From Lachnoclostridium sp. UBA1241 (lineage in GTDB: Bacteria > Bacillota > Clostridia > Lachnospirales > Lachnospiraceae): a stretch of 25,926 bases of DNA. Below are positions 7,217 to 17,100 of this stretch, piece by piece. Location: contig DBWJ01000054.1 of assembly GCA_002308955.1 (NCBI GenBank), positions 1 through 25,926 of the forward strand, read 5' to 3'. Within the stretch, counting starts at the first letter, position 1; each line of letters begins with the position of its first letter. A program made the position numbers and the translations under genes. The notes under the pieces were generated by a model, which did not search any database, was not told the origin of the DNA, and worked only from the letters and a program-made list of their open reading frames with translations.

Positions 7217-9771
7217 TAGTTACCTCCTTTCACAACTACCCAATCCTGTGCGGGAATGGTGACACCGTCTTTAGTCGTATATGTGAAGGTACGATAGTTG
7301 ACATAAACTTTCGTTCCATTCGAGTATACAGTACAATATACGCTGTCGTCAAGTTTAATATGATTTTCGATCGTTTCCGTCGTCAGATTACCGAAATCGC
7401 TCTTATAACGGTTGTAAAGCGTCTTCGCCGCATCTTTCCAGGAACCGTAGTTCGCGCCAAAGTAGTACGTAAAATCGGATTCCTGAAGTTCGTCGCCCGT
7501 TGCATCCATGAAAATGAAATACAAACCGGCGCCGGTCTCCGCGGAGTTCAGCAGGTTCGAAACATAGTCATTCGTGATGTTAATGGAATCACCGGTGTAA
7601 CGAACATATCCGTGCAGCGCAATCGGGAAGAACGGAATGGATTCATCCTCGATGCTGGTTCCGTCCGCGTGAATCGGGAAGTTTATTACCAAATCCGCAT
7701 ACGGAAGGGCATATATATTTCCGTTATAGATAACGTTCTCGCGGTCCTTCAGTTCCGCAAGCTTCGACTGGTGCTGGTTCAGAACCTCTTCTCTGCTCAC
7801 GCCGTCTTTGGAACGATAATCCGATCCGAGCTTACCGCCGATGGAACCCCATGCAATATTCTTAATTCCAAGCTTATCCACATCTTTCAGATAGGATTCA
7901 ATTGCTTTCGCACTGTAGCCCGGTCTTGCATAGTAGTAGGTATCCGACTCTTTGTCCTCACCAAACCATACATCACTGATTTCATGGAACCCGGCAACTT
8001 CGTTGGAAAGGAATCTGGAAGCATCCCGTCTTGCGACGAAGGAATCCAGCATCTTGTTATTATTCACAAACTGGAATTCCGCTTTACCGGATACCGAATA
8101 ACCGTAACCGGAAGCCTTATTAAGAAGGTTGGTAAAGTCTTTCTTTTTGCCGAGCTTACGAATCAAATCGACATCGTCCGGCCAGTCATGAATCACGCCC
8201 CGGTTAAACCAACCGTTCAGGATAACATTCAGGCCTTCCCATCCGGAATCCTTCAGATCCTTCAGGATTTCATCCATCTCATTATACGTAGTCAGCGCAT
8301 ACGGCAGGTCTTTCGGGAATCCGAGGATGTGCTGCACTTTGATAATCGATCCGATTAACTCAACCGCGGTAGGAAGTTCGGTCTTCGTAACCTTATCCGA
8401 AAGATCCGGATAACGTCCCATCAGATAGTTCCGATAATCCTTTGCCATATCCACATAACTTGAGGAATTGACACCCTGCACGCGGACGCACAGTTTCTCT
8501 CCTGCCGGAAGCTTGTTCTGATAGATATAAATCTCTTCGAGCGAACGGCCGGCAATGTCGGCAAGGTCACTATGAATCAAAGTAAATTCATTGGTAACAT
8601 AGTTATAGTTATGACTCTTTCCGGAGATATCCGCAAGAATACGCGCGTAACTGCTGCCGTCTTCAACCATGCAGAGAAGCGAAGCTTCACGATTCTCAAA
8701 AGAGATACCGTATACAGGGAAACGGGTAATCGGGTCATTTACGACTTCTTTTCTGGACTGACCGAAATCCCAACCGTACAAACCTGCACTGTACGCGCTG
8801 GAGGAAATCTTTCCGTTGTTGAAACGGATTGTTGCGCCGGAACCGTCGGGAACGAAGAGGTAACCTTCGTCCGTAAGACCGGATGCACACATATACGGAA
8901 GAATCTGCATTGTCGTAATCGGGAAATCATCATAGTAAACGATTTCATCATAAGGTACTTCTGCAACAAGGCTCTCTCCGTCAAGTTTCAGGTACATGCA
9001 GATGTTGAACGTTGCTTTGATGTCGTTCGTTTCTTCCGCGTTCGCGTACTCAAGGTCACGCTCATAATCTTCACGGGTATAACCCATCTCGAGGAATGCA
9101 TCCTCAAGTTTCTCCCTCTGCCAGTCTTTCAGATTGTTGAAGAGTTCGTAAACTTTCTTGCCGGCTTCCAAATCCGGGTACTTCTTAGAAAGTTCTGCCC
9201 ACTCTTCCTTATCACGAAGTTTCTCGGGGTTATAGCATTTGTACCAGTCACGGATATTCGCCGCATTCTCTTTGGATGTCCTTGACCGGTAATCTTCATA
9301 CATTTCCTCAGTCATAGCTGCGGGAATGAAATAAGTCTTCGAAAGCAATCCGATTGTGAAATCAATACGGATTGTATTCTGGTCAGCAAGAACTTCGTAG
9401 GTATAAGTACCTTTCTTTACGCTGTATTCGTAGCTGCCCATTGTTTTTCCGAGTCCGTTATAGTTCTTGTATTCAATAACCATAAGGGACCGCGTGATGT
9501 CGAATCCGGAGGAATCCGCGTCTGCCGGATATCCCATCCATTGATTTCCGTACTTATCGGTAAAGATAAAGTTCGTTGTCTCGGGATAGAACTCCAGAGA
9601 AACAATACCATTGGAAATCTTCTGCGGGTCAATTGACAGGTCCGAATCGAAACGATATGCTTCAATCGGCTCGGGAGTTTCATCCTTGTCTCCGCCGAAC
9701 TTAATCGCGAGGAAAGTCAGCACGGCAATGATAACGCAGGTGATTCCATATGCAATCAGTTTTTTCTTCAT
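7216..9771 (-). CDS. Membrane-anchored DUF5696-like protein, possible glycan-active enzyme
   Basis: An 851-residue protein of unproven function. It has an N-terminal hydrophobic segment (about 5-23) with no lipobox or clear cleavage site, so it is probably an anchored extracytoplasmic protein. Residues about 35-150 and 255-440 look beta-rich; residues 160-250 form a charged helical insert. Residues about 465-785 alternate beta strands and helices as in a (beta/alpha) barrel, with conspicuous stretches such as SGWEGLNVILNGWFNRG (509-525), IAWGSIGGKLGSDY (639-652) and ALHGYVRYTGDSIN (718-731); a short beta domain ends the chain. Overall architecture and neighbourhood match what I recall of DUF5696 proteins beside sugar ABC genes, but that assignment is from memory. 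An enzymatic role is inference; no catalytic pair can be named confidently. GGAGGAG precedes the start. Confidence 0.8.
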   Translation of the reverse strand: MKKKLIAYGITCVIIAVLTFLAIKFGGDKDETPEPIEAYRFDSDLSIDPQKISNGIVSLEFYPETTNFIFTDKYGNQWMGYPADADSSGFDITRSLMVIEYKNYNGLGKTMGSYEYSVKKGTYTYEVLADQNTIRIDFTIGLLSKTYFIPAAMTEEMYEDYRSRTSKENAANIRDWYKCYNPEKLRDKEEWAELSKKYPDLEAGKKVYELFNNLKDWQREKLEDAFLEMGYTREDYERDLEYANAEETNDIKATFNICMYLKLDGESLVAEVPYDEIVYYDDFPITTMQILPYMCASGLTDEGYLFVPDGSGATIRFNNGKISSSAYSAGLYGWDFGQSRKEVVNDPITRFPVYGISFENREASLLCMVEDGSSYARILADISGKSHNYNYVTNEFTLIHSDLADIAGRSLEEIYIYQNKLPAGEKLCVRVQGVNSSSYVDMAKDYRNYLMGRYPDLSDKVTKTELPTAVELIGSIIKVQHILGFPKDLPYALTTYNEMDEILKDLKDSGWEGLNVILNGWFNRGVIHDWPDDVDLIRKLGKKKDFTNLLNKASGYGYSVSGKAEFQFVNNNKMLDSFVARRDASRFLSNEVAGFHEISDVWFGEDKESDTYYYARPGYSAKAIESYLKDVDKLGIKNIAWGSIGGKLGSDYRSKDGVSREEVLNQHQSKLAELKDRENVIYNGNIYALPYADLVINFPIHADGTSIEDESIPFFPIALHGYVRYTGDSINITNDYVSNLLNSAETGAGLYFIFMDATGDELQESDFTYYFGANYGSWKDAAKTLYNRYKSDFGNLTTETIENHIKLDDSVYCTVYSNGTKVYVNYRTFTYTTKDGVTIPAQDWVVVKGGN

Positions 9772-9788
9772 TTCTTGCTCCTCCTACG

Positions 9789-10466
9789 TTAACCCATTCG
9801 CAATGCGACTTCTTTATAGATTGAAACGAAATATGCAATTGCGTCACCAATCAAACTGAAGAACAGCAGGATGATAAACATGATAACCGCCATACCTGCA
9901 ACCGACGCAATCGTCGAAAGAAGACCGCCGGCAAGACCGTAGTCGTGAATCATCATCATTGCGCAGAGAATCAGGAATACGCACCAAATCAATGCAAATA
10001 CATTGAAGTAGGTGTAGAACACGCTTTCCTCTAACGTAACCACGTTGCTGACGAAAATCATCGGGATTCCGATCAGCACGTAAGGGGTGAAGGAATAAGC
10101 CGTGGCCATGTAAATGTCCTTGAAACGTCCTTTGCCGTCAAACAGGGTTGTAAGACACCAGTTTGCCAAAACCCAGATGAACAGCGGAACCAGAATGCTG
10201 GCCAGCTTCATAATGATGTTTACTTCACTCCATCTGGTGTGGTTTACCATGAAATTGGCAAACCTTGTATCCCAGATATTCGTGAGGAGCGTCAGGATGA
10301 CAATCGTATGAGCGGCTGCCATCGTTCCGCGTTTCTCATGAACGAGATCCCAGGAACCGTCGAAAGGATGGAGAATCATATAGAGGCTGTACTTCAGCGA
10401 CTTCAGGTAGTTCTTAAAGCCTGCTCCCGAAAAGAAACCGAGAATCTTTGAAATAATGTTACTCAT
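9789..10466 (-). CDS. YIP1-family integral membrane protein
   Basis: A 225-residue polytopic protein with about five hydrophobic segments (near 52-67, 87-105, 122-140, 153-175 and 186-212). The block LANWCLTTLFDGKGRFKDIYMATAYSFTP (starting about residue 100) is characteristic of bacterial YIP1-like proteins, where a polar GKG loop joins two membrane spans. Bacterial members have no established biochemical role. Its ATG overlaps the upstream stop codon (ATGA), meaning coupled translation with the NHL/TPR protein. The next gene starts 17 bases downstream. Position between the two permease pairs suggests it is a scaffold or membrane partner of the accessory complex rather than a transporter by itself; this is inference. 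Confidence 0.87.
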   Translation of the reverse strand: MSNIISKILGFFSGAGFKNYLKSLKYSLYMILHPFDGSWDLVHEKRGTMAAAHTIVILTLLTNIWDTRFANFMVNHTRWSEVNIIMKLASILVPLFIWVLANWCLTTLFDGKGRFKDIYMATAYSFTPYVLIGIPMIFVSNVVTLEESVFYTYFNVFALIWCVFLILCAMMMIHDYGLAGGLLSTIASVAGMAVIMFIILLFFSLIGDAIAYFVSIYKEVALRMG

Positions 10467-12292
10467 GCTTCTCTAATCTCCTTTCTTACGCGGATAATCT
10501 TCCGAATCAGCTTCGGAACGATAATCAAAGCGGCGAGAATAACGATAAACCAGACAATATTCTCTTCTACCACCTGTTCGCGATAATACTTATATGCCTT
10601 GGAGTAGTTTCGGGAATCTCTTACGATTTCGAAGTTATCCATCGCCTTCTTGTACTCACCCTGACGGAGCAGCGAACGGCCGATTCCGACATAAGCAAGT
10701 TCACAGTTACCGTTGTACTTCAGAACCTCACGCCAGATATCGGCGGATTCATCATACAGACCGACACGATACAGGCTCAGTGCTTCATTTACAAGCTTTC
10801 CGTAATCAGACATTACGAAGATGGTAATCGTTCCGCAGAAACGGTCGAGTACGGCAATCGTCTCTTCGTTCAGCTTTACGAGTGCGCTCGGGTTCTGGAA
10901 GCAGCCTTCATTCATACCGGGCTTACCGAAAGCGTAAAGCAGGTTGCCCTGGAAGTCATATACGAAAATCTTGCCTCTGGTCTTATCCAGACAAGCGTAA
11001 GTCTCATTCTCAAAGGTAACAACATCAACGAAAGCGGATGCTCCGGAGATGGACTTACTGTTACCGGGATGAATATCGCCAATCGGGTAGAAGTTACCGT
11101 TTCGAATCAGGATATCCGTTCCCATGGAATTCAGTTTTCTTACCGGCTTTCCGTTACCGACGGCGATCTCGGCGTCCGTAAGGGAACCTGTCGTAACATA
11201 GAGGAATCCGTTGGAATCCATGGACACGTTGTTGTACTCCGTCGGAACGTACTGTTTCGTACGGGCACGCTGTGCCTTGGTCTGGATCTTTCTCCAGATT
11301 CTCTGAATGAATGATACGGTAACCGGGCTTGCACCGATATATCCGGTGAAGGTTCCGTCCTTCGTAAACTCCATCAGACCGGCGTTGATGTTCGTTGCCT
11401 GAACATAATAACGGAATGCTTCGTCTACTACAAACTTTGAAGGTAGGAATTCGTAGTTCTCGGCAAGCGTCTCATCCTTCGGATTATCGAGAACGTCAAT
11501 TACATTCAGCTCGTAATCGCAATGAATAATGCGATGGTTCTTCGTGTCTGCGATGAAAATGTCATAGTCACGATTCAAATCCTTCTTAATAACATTTTCA
11601 ACGTCCTTTACCTGAACCGGTGCGGGAGTGTCTTCTCCATCATCGCCATCCGTCGCGCCGTCACCGTCATCTCCTTCGCCGTCCGTTGCACCATCACCGT
11701 CATCGGATGCGTCATCCGCATCCTCGGAATCGCTCGTTCCTGCACTGGAATCTGCGTCCTCGGTATCACCTTCGGAAGCATCCTCGTCCGTGGTCGCAGG
11801 TTCGGTTGTTTCCTTCTTCGGCGGAATGTATTCCGGCCCTAAGTACTTTCCGTAAACTTTCTCACGGGTTTCTTTGTCAATTGCTCTGACGAATACATCA
11901 CCGGGCTGAAGCATCGTTACAACGACTTCATCGCCGATTAACAATTCGTCTTTCTTATCAACAGAAACATGAACCTTGTTAATGATGCGGATGAGTTCAA
12001 ACTCGCCTTCCGTCCACTGCAGCTCAACAATTCTGTTGTTCTTCGTATCAACGACAAACATAATATCATCGATTACGAAAAGGCTTTCCGGGCTCAGGAA
12101 TACGCCTACTTCATCGCCGAACGAACGCCCGTACAGAACTCTCTCTACAGAGTAGGCATCCGGAGATGCTACGGCATCGCCCCAGAAGTTATAAGTGTAA
12201 GTGTACCAATCGTCTTCTCCGGCATATGCGGTCGGGATGCTGGTCATCACCAGACAAATCAGAAGAAGGATTGTAGCAATTCTTTTTTTCAT
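10463..12292 (-). CDS. Secreted NHL-repeat/TPR protein with acidic linker and C-terminal membrane anchor
   Basis: A 609-residue protein with a signal peptide (1-24, likely cut after AYA) and a single C-terminal membrane span (about 579-593) followed by a strongly basic cytoplasmic tail, so the bulk lies outside the cell. NHL-like strands carry DTKNNRI (82-88) and DTKNHRI (249-255), suggesting a beta-propeller across about 40-470. This is interrupted at about 160-228 by a linker made almost entirely of Asp, Glu, Ser, Gly, Thr and Ala. Residues about 485-560 look like TPR helices. No enzyme motif is seen. A binding or scaffolding role for the neighbouring YIP1 and DUF5696-like proteins is inferred from the coupled gene order. 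AAGGAGG overlaps the upstream permease stop and sets the start. Confidence 0.85.
   Translation of the reverse strand: MKKRIATILLLICLVMTSIPTAYAGEDDWYTYTYNFWGDAVASPDAYSVERVLYGRSFGDEVGVFLSPESLFVIDDIMFVVDTKNNRIVELQWTEGEFELIRIINKVHVSVDKKDELLIGDEVVVTMLQPGDVFVRAIDKETREKVYGKYLGPEYIPPKKETTEPATTDEDASEGDTEDADSSAGTSDSEDADDASDDGDGATDGEGDDGDGATDGDDGEDTPAPVQVKDVENVIKKDLNRDYDIFIADTKNHRIIHCDYELNVIDVLDNPKDETLAENYEFLPSKFVVDEAFRYYVQATNINAGLMEFTKDGTFTGYIGASPVTVSFIQRIWRKIQTKAQRARTKQYVPTEYNNVSMDSNGFLYVTTGSLTDAEIAVGNGKPVRKLNSMGTDILIRNGNFYPIGDIHPGNSKSISGASAFVDVVTFENETYACLDKTRGKIFVYDFQGNLLYAFGKPGMNEGCFQNPSALVKLNEETIAVLDRFCGTITIFVMSDYGKLVNEALSLYRVGLYDESADIWREVLKYNGNCELAYVGIGRSLLRQGEYKKAMDNFEIVRDSRNYSKAYKYYREQVVEENIVWFIVILAALIIVPKLIRKIIRVRKEIREA
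11639..11704 (-). repeat. Two tandem 33-base units encoding an acidic linker
   Basis: Two adjacent 33-base units encode DDGDGATDGEG and a near copy (residues 197-218) inside the NHL/TPR protein. The wider low-complexity region spans about 11609-11815. The simple composition suggests the linker grows or shrinks by slippage, so length variation between strains is expected. Confidence 0.75.
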
Positions 12293-12306
12293 TGTAACTT
12301 TCCTCC

Positions 12307-13173
12307 TTATTCCTTAATACCGGAGCTTGCCATTGTCTCAACAATGTTGCTCTGTGAGAAGATGAAACATGCGACAGGCAGAATCATCATAAACAGCGTG
12401 GATGCCGAGGATACACCGGTTCGTGCTACACCGCCCTGTGCCAGGGTACGAAGTGCGAACGGCAGGGTCTTCAATTCCTCGGAGTAGATGTAAGTCGTTC
12501 CGACGTTGTTCCACAAACTCTGAATGGAGAAAATCATCAGGGTCAGGATAGCCGGCTTAACAAGCGGCATAACGACCGTCATGAAGATTCTTCCTTCTTT
12601 CGCACCGTCTATCTTGGCTGCCTCGATCAGAACATCAGGGATACTCGACTCCATGAACTGTTTCATAAGGAAGAGTCCCATCGGGGAAGCAAATGCCGGG
12701 ATAATCAGTGCAAGATAGGTATCTACCCATCCGAGTCTCGACATAATCAGGTAGTTCGGGATGGAAAGAACGTAACCGTTGAACATAAGAGCTACGGTAA
12801 CCATCTTGAAGAACGGGCCCGATCCGGGGAAACGATACTTAGCAAGTACGTATGCTGCCATGGAAGCTACCATGATGTGGCCTGCGGTTCCGACAGCGGT
12901 GATTAACAAAGAGTTGAATGCGTAACGGGTAAATGTGATGATGCCCTGCTTATTCATCAGAAGGAACATATCGGTAATGTTCTTCGTCGTAGGGTTACGC
13001 ACAAACAACTTAGGCGGGTATACAAACAACTCATCGAGCGGTTTAAACGCGGAGTTGATTACGTATACAAGCGGGAATGCGAAAAAGCATCCAAACAAAA
13101 TCAGGACAATCCCTACACCGATATCACCGGCCAGTGATCGGTTCGGCTGTCTTCCGGCTTTAATCTTTTTCAT
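12307..13173 (-). CDS. Carbohydrate ABC transporter permease, MalG-type (first pair)
   Basis: CUT1 importer membrane subunit of normal size (288 residues). Hydrophobic segments occur near 18-40, 86-112, 122-140, 150-170, 205-220 and 258-275. The EAA loop is IEAAKIDGAKEGRIFMTVVMP (about 183-203), and the protein ends in SGIKE as is usual for MalG-like subunits. The start at 13173 has GGAGGG nine bases upstream; an out-of-frame ATG eight bases earlier opens only a three-codon frame (ATG ACG ATA TGA) and is ignored. It follows the MalF-type partner by 17 bases and precedes the NHL/TPR gene by 14 bases, so all belong to one transcript. Confidence 0.94.
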   Translation of the reverse strand: MKKIKAGRQPNRSLAGDIGVGIVLILFGCFFAFPLVYVINSAFKPLDELFVYPPKLFVRNPTTKNITDMFLLMNKQGIITFTRYAFNSLLITAVGTAGHIMVASMAAYVLAKYRFPGSGPFFKMVTVALMFNGYVLSIPNYLIMSRLGWVDTYLALIIPAFASPMGLFLMKQFMESSIPDVLIEAAKIDGAKEGRIFMTVVMPLVKPAILTLMIFSIQSLWNNVGTTYIYSEELKTLPFALRTLAQGGVARTGVSSASTLFMMILPVACFIFSQSNIVETMASSGIKE

Positions 13174-13190
13174 ATCGTCATTCCCTCCTA

Positions 13191-14123
13191 TCAGGTTCCA
13201 AGTCGGCTCAGTGCCTTCTGGATGAACTTGTTACACAGGTACATGCAGAGGAACAGCACTGTTGCAATTGCGGAAGCGTATCCCATCTCGAAACGCTGCT
13301 GGCCGTAGTCGATCAGGTGGGTAACAACGGTACGTGCGGCATAGTCGGTACTCGGGAAGCCGCAGAGCGCCATGGTAACGTCGGCCGTGTTGAACGCGGT
13401 CGTAATGGACATAACCGCACCGAACATCAACATGGATTTCATGTTTGGAAGGGTGATGTACCAAAGCTCCTGCCAACGGTTCTTAACACCGTCCACATAA
13501 CCTGCTTCGTACTGGTCATCCGGAATCGTATTAAGACCTGCGATGAAGGAGAGGAATCCGGTACCGAGGGATGCCCACAGGATAACGATGATAACGATGG
13601 TCATCATGTATCTCGGGTCAGTCAGCCACAGTCTCGGGGTTTCCAAAAGTCCTAGCTGAACACCGTAGGCGTTTGCATAACCGTAGGAGTCGCCGGAGAA
13701 GATGAACGTCCAAATCAGGTAAACCTGACCGGAAATCGTAGGCGCGTAGAAAATCAATACGGCAAATGCGCGGATTCTCTTCGGCAGCTCATGAATCAGC
13801 CATGCGAACAGGAATGCCGCGATATATCCGACCGGTCCTGTAATGGCCGCAATCAGGAACGTGTTCTTAACTGCGGTAAGGAAGATATCGTCAACCAGAA
13901 TCAGGTTGATGTAGTTCTGCAGACCGATGAAACGTGCCGGCTGCAATACATTATAATAGGTAAAACCGTACCAGATGGATACGACAACCGGTGCTACATA
14001 GAACAGCGTGAAGATCAGCGCATAAGGCAAAAGGAAAAGGTAACATGTCCTGTATGTTCTGACGTCGCGCCACATAAACTTGCGGCGTAATTGTTTCTGT
14101 CTGCGCCAATTTGCATAACTCAT
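13191..14123 (-). CDS. Sugar ABC transporter permease, MalF/UgpA-type (first pair)
   Basis: Partner membrane subunit of the first importer. It is 310 residues, with a basic N-terminus (1-25), six predicted membrane spans and an EAA loop in the form YEAGYVDGVKNRWQELWYITLP (about 205-226), where the third residue of the motif is Gly rather than Ala. AAGGAGG lies ten bases before the chosen ATG. The gene begins 18 bases after the stop of the large binding protein, which is the expected order (receptor, MalF-type, MalG-type) for a CUT1 operon. No ATPase gene accompanies either pair, so a shared MsmX-like ATPase elsewhere is presumed. Confidence 0.94.
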   Translation of the reverse strand: MSYANWRRQKQLRRKFMWRDVRTYRTCYLFLLPYALIFTLFYVAPVVVSIWYGFTYYNVLQPARFIGLQNYINLILVDDIFLTAVKNTFLIAAITGPVGYIAAFLFAWLIHELPKRIRAFAVLIFYAPTISGQVYLIWTFIFSGDSYGYANAYGVQLGLLETPRLWLTDPRYMMTIVIIVILWASLGTGFLSFIAGLNTIPDDQYEAGYVDGVKNRWQELWYITLPNMKSMLMFGAVMSITTAFNTADVTMALCGFPSTDYAARTVVTHLIDYGQQRFEMGYASAIATVLFLCMYLCNKFIQKALSRLGT

Positions 14124-14141
14124 AACGTGTTTCCTCCTTCC

Positions 14142-17100
14142 TTATCTCTTATCCAAACCGAATTCGACTCTCTTCTTATGGATTTCTTCGTTAATATCAC
14201 GGGTGTAATCAAGAAGAGTCTCTCTCGGGTCTTCATAGTTATTGATAACGCGGCGGACCGCATTAACGATATGTCTTGTGGTGTAGTATCCGCCGGGAAC
14301 CTCGGGCGTTCCGACAACCCACTCCCACTGTGCAAGAAGAACTTCACGTTCTCTTGCGCTCCATGCGAGCTGGTCGAATGCCTTACGGTTAGCCGTTGCG
14401 TAACGTGCGGACTCACCCATGACAGCCTCGAGTTCCATACCGTAACGGGCCTGAATGTCTGCGCTTGCCCACCACTGTACGAAGGTCCATGCCTCTTTAT
14501 GCTTCTTGCTGTTCTCAAGAATCATCGTACATACGCCCCAGCACTGAACGCTTCGGTTGATGTCGTCCTCGCCGTCGCCGTCAAGGTCTACATGGTTTCC
14601 GTTCTCGTCGGTTACGTAAGTACCGGGCATGATTGCCATATCCCAGAGACCTCTGATCTCAGGAGCGGATACGCACAAAGTATTGAAGTTGTTGTAATCG
14701 GCAAATGCCAGTGGCATCTCACCGGTACGGAAACGGTCTACAAACGCATAATCACGAGGCGTGTTGTAATGCGTAAAGAACATCGTGTACTTTTCGAATG
14801 CTTCGATTGCCACGTCGGTATCAAGCATTACGCGGTCGCCTTCCGGAGAGTACAGCGAAGCGCCTCTCTGATAGAGCTGTGCGTAGAAACCGTTCATATC
14901 CGGGTTGGCTACGTTATTAATTTTACGTTCGGTCGAAGGAATACCGACATCCATGTGTGCCTTCTGAATCGTGGAAAGAATCATAATCAGATCATCCCAG
15001 GTGTTCGGAGGCTCGATGCCGAGTTCTTCGAAAATATCGGTACGGTAGAACATCAGGTTGAAGTACTGGGTTTCCGGAATCGCATATACGCCTTTGCCGT
15101 ATCGATACCCGACAAATGCGGAATCCGCGAATTCGGAAGCGACTTCTTCAAAGCTTCGGATGCCTTCCACGGGATCGCCCTTGAACTGCGTCAAATCGCA
15201 CGCCGCGCCTCGCAAAGCGTAGTTAACAGGCTCAGCACCCGCTACGCCGAGCGCAACGTCCGGTCCGGTTCCGGCAACCGTTGCGGGAAGCAGAACATCC
15301 GCGGTAATCAGGTCAACGTTAACACCGATTCCGTATGTCGGAACGAAGGTGTCATCAATCATGGACTTCAGGATTGTGCTCTGGTCACGTCCGGCGAAAA
15401 TCCAAACCGTAATGGTTTCGATGTTGTCACCGTATACATTACCGATTGCATTGTAATCTACAACGAACGAAGCGAAGAATGCGCGAACCTCATGGAATGC
15501 CTTCTGGAACCAGTTCGCGGTATCCTTCTTAACCTTTGCATCGGAGCCGGAAACTACAATGTAGTCAATATCCAGCTGAGCGTCGCTCAGGGTAAGAATT
15601 GCGGAACCGAGAGAACTTACATTATTCTTAAACATAACTAAGTTCTTCGGAATCTTGGCATCGTCTTTGGTGAATTTCTCAAGCTGATCGGCAAGCGTTA
15701 AGCAGGCCGTAACCTGGGAGCCTTTTTCACCGGTGTATGCAACAAGGTCATCAATCAGCTTGTAGAGTACCTTGTATTCATCAGCCATGGAAGCAACAAC
15801 GCCCGGATAACGGGTAGCGATGTTGTAGTCACGGTTTTCATCGGGAGTCGTACCGGTCAGAACGAGAATCTGACGATACATGGAGTTCATACGGAACACG
15901 CTGTCATTCATCCGGTTCAGGATGTTACCCATCTCACCGAGGGTTACCTCAAGGCGAATGGTGTTGGTTCCTTTATGCATATAGAACTTGTAAGGATTGC
16001 CCTTCTCATCGCTGAGCGTCTGCATCTTCCAGTCGCTCGAGAAAGCAAACTGAATCGTGGCCACTTCGTCAAAAGGAACTTCGCCGTTTACATAGAGGGT
16101 ACGGCAGGATACGAAACCACGGTTGTAGTTCTGTCTTGCTTTAATCGTAATTTCATAGTAACCTTCGGCAGGGACTTCAACTTCCCATTCAATCCACTGT
16201 CCGGGCATCTTCCAGTTCTCACCGCCGATCATGTTGAGAACCTGCTTGGTTACGCTGTAAGGATAGGTGACTGCGGAGGAACGGTCATACAGCGGATAGA
16301 GAGACTGTGAAGAGCGATACTGCGCATCTTCTCCCTCAACCCGTACGGAATTCTTGTTCGCGGTAACGGCACCGTGCTCTGCGGTCATCTTGGCAAGATA
16401 AGAATCATAGTTATCGCGCTTCTGAACAGCCGTAAGCGTGAGCTCCTTCAATACAAGGGGCTCCTGAGCGGCATCCAGGCGGATGGTGTTCTCACCTTTC
16501 TCAAAATAGAACTTGTAGGGCTCGGTAATATATCCGAGTTCATCCTTAATATAGGCAGTCTCCCAACGGGGAGCTTCCTTCTGGCTGGGACGAATCTCGT
16601 TTCCGCGGTTATCCTTCTTGGGCTCTGCCGCATCCGTATAAATACGCGGGAACATAAGTTTATCCGCACCGTTGAAAGGAGACGCAATCTCATCAAAACT
16701 CTTGTCCTTTTCGGAAGCCGTTCTGATCTTGAGAACTCTCTGGATTTCAACGCCGCGGGAAGATTCCTGATCGGGATAGTACACAAGACGAAGATTATAG
16801 AATCCGGTCTCCGGTACATCCACCTTCAATTCAATGAAACCGCCTTCATAAGACTTCAGAACACCGGTTTCTCCGTGTTCATCGGCAAACTCAAACTGCT
16901 CACCGGTCGCGCTCTTCAGGTCAACGGTTATGTCCTGTGCCGGACATGCCGCATCCTGATGACGGTACAGGTAAGCGGTATAGGAATCGGAACGTCCCTC
17001 ACCCTCAACTTTGGAGACGTCGAATCCTTCATACTTGTCGGAATAGTCCGTCTTCTTGGTCACGCCGTTCCAGACAAGAAGAAAGATGACTACTGCAGCG

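Noticed and set aside
11609..11815. The repetitive stretch considered as a CRISPR-like or direct-repeat array
   Set aside because: It is in-frame low-complexity coding sequence for an acidic linker; units are adjacent with no unique spacers.
14091..15641. A 516-codon open frame on the plus strand inside the large receptor gene
   Set aside because: It lies antisense to a gene with recognisable domains and a good ribosome site, has no ribosome site of its own and shows no family features; it reflects codon bias of the true gene.
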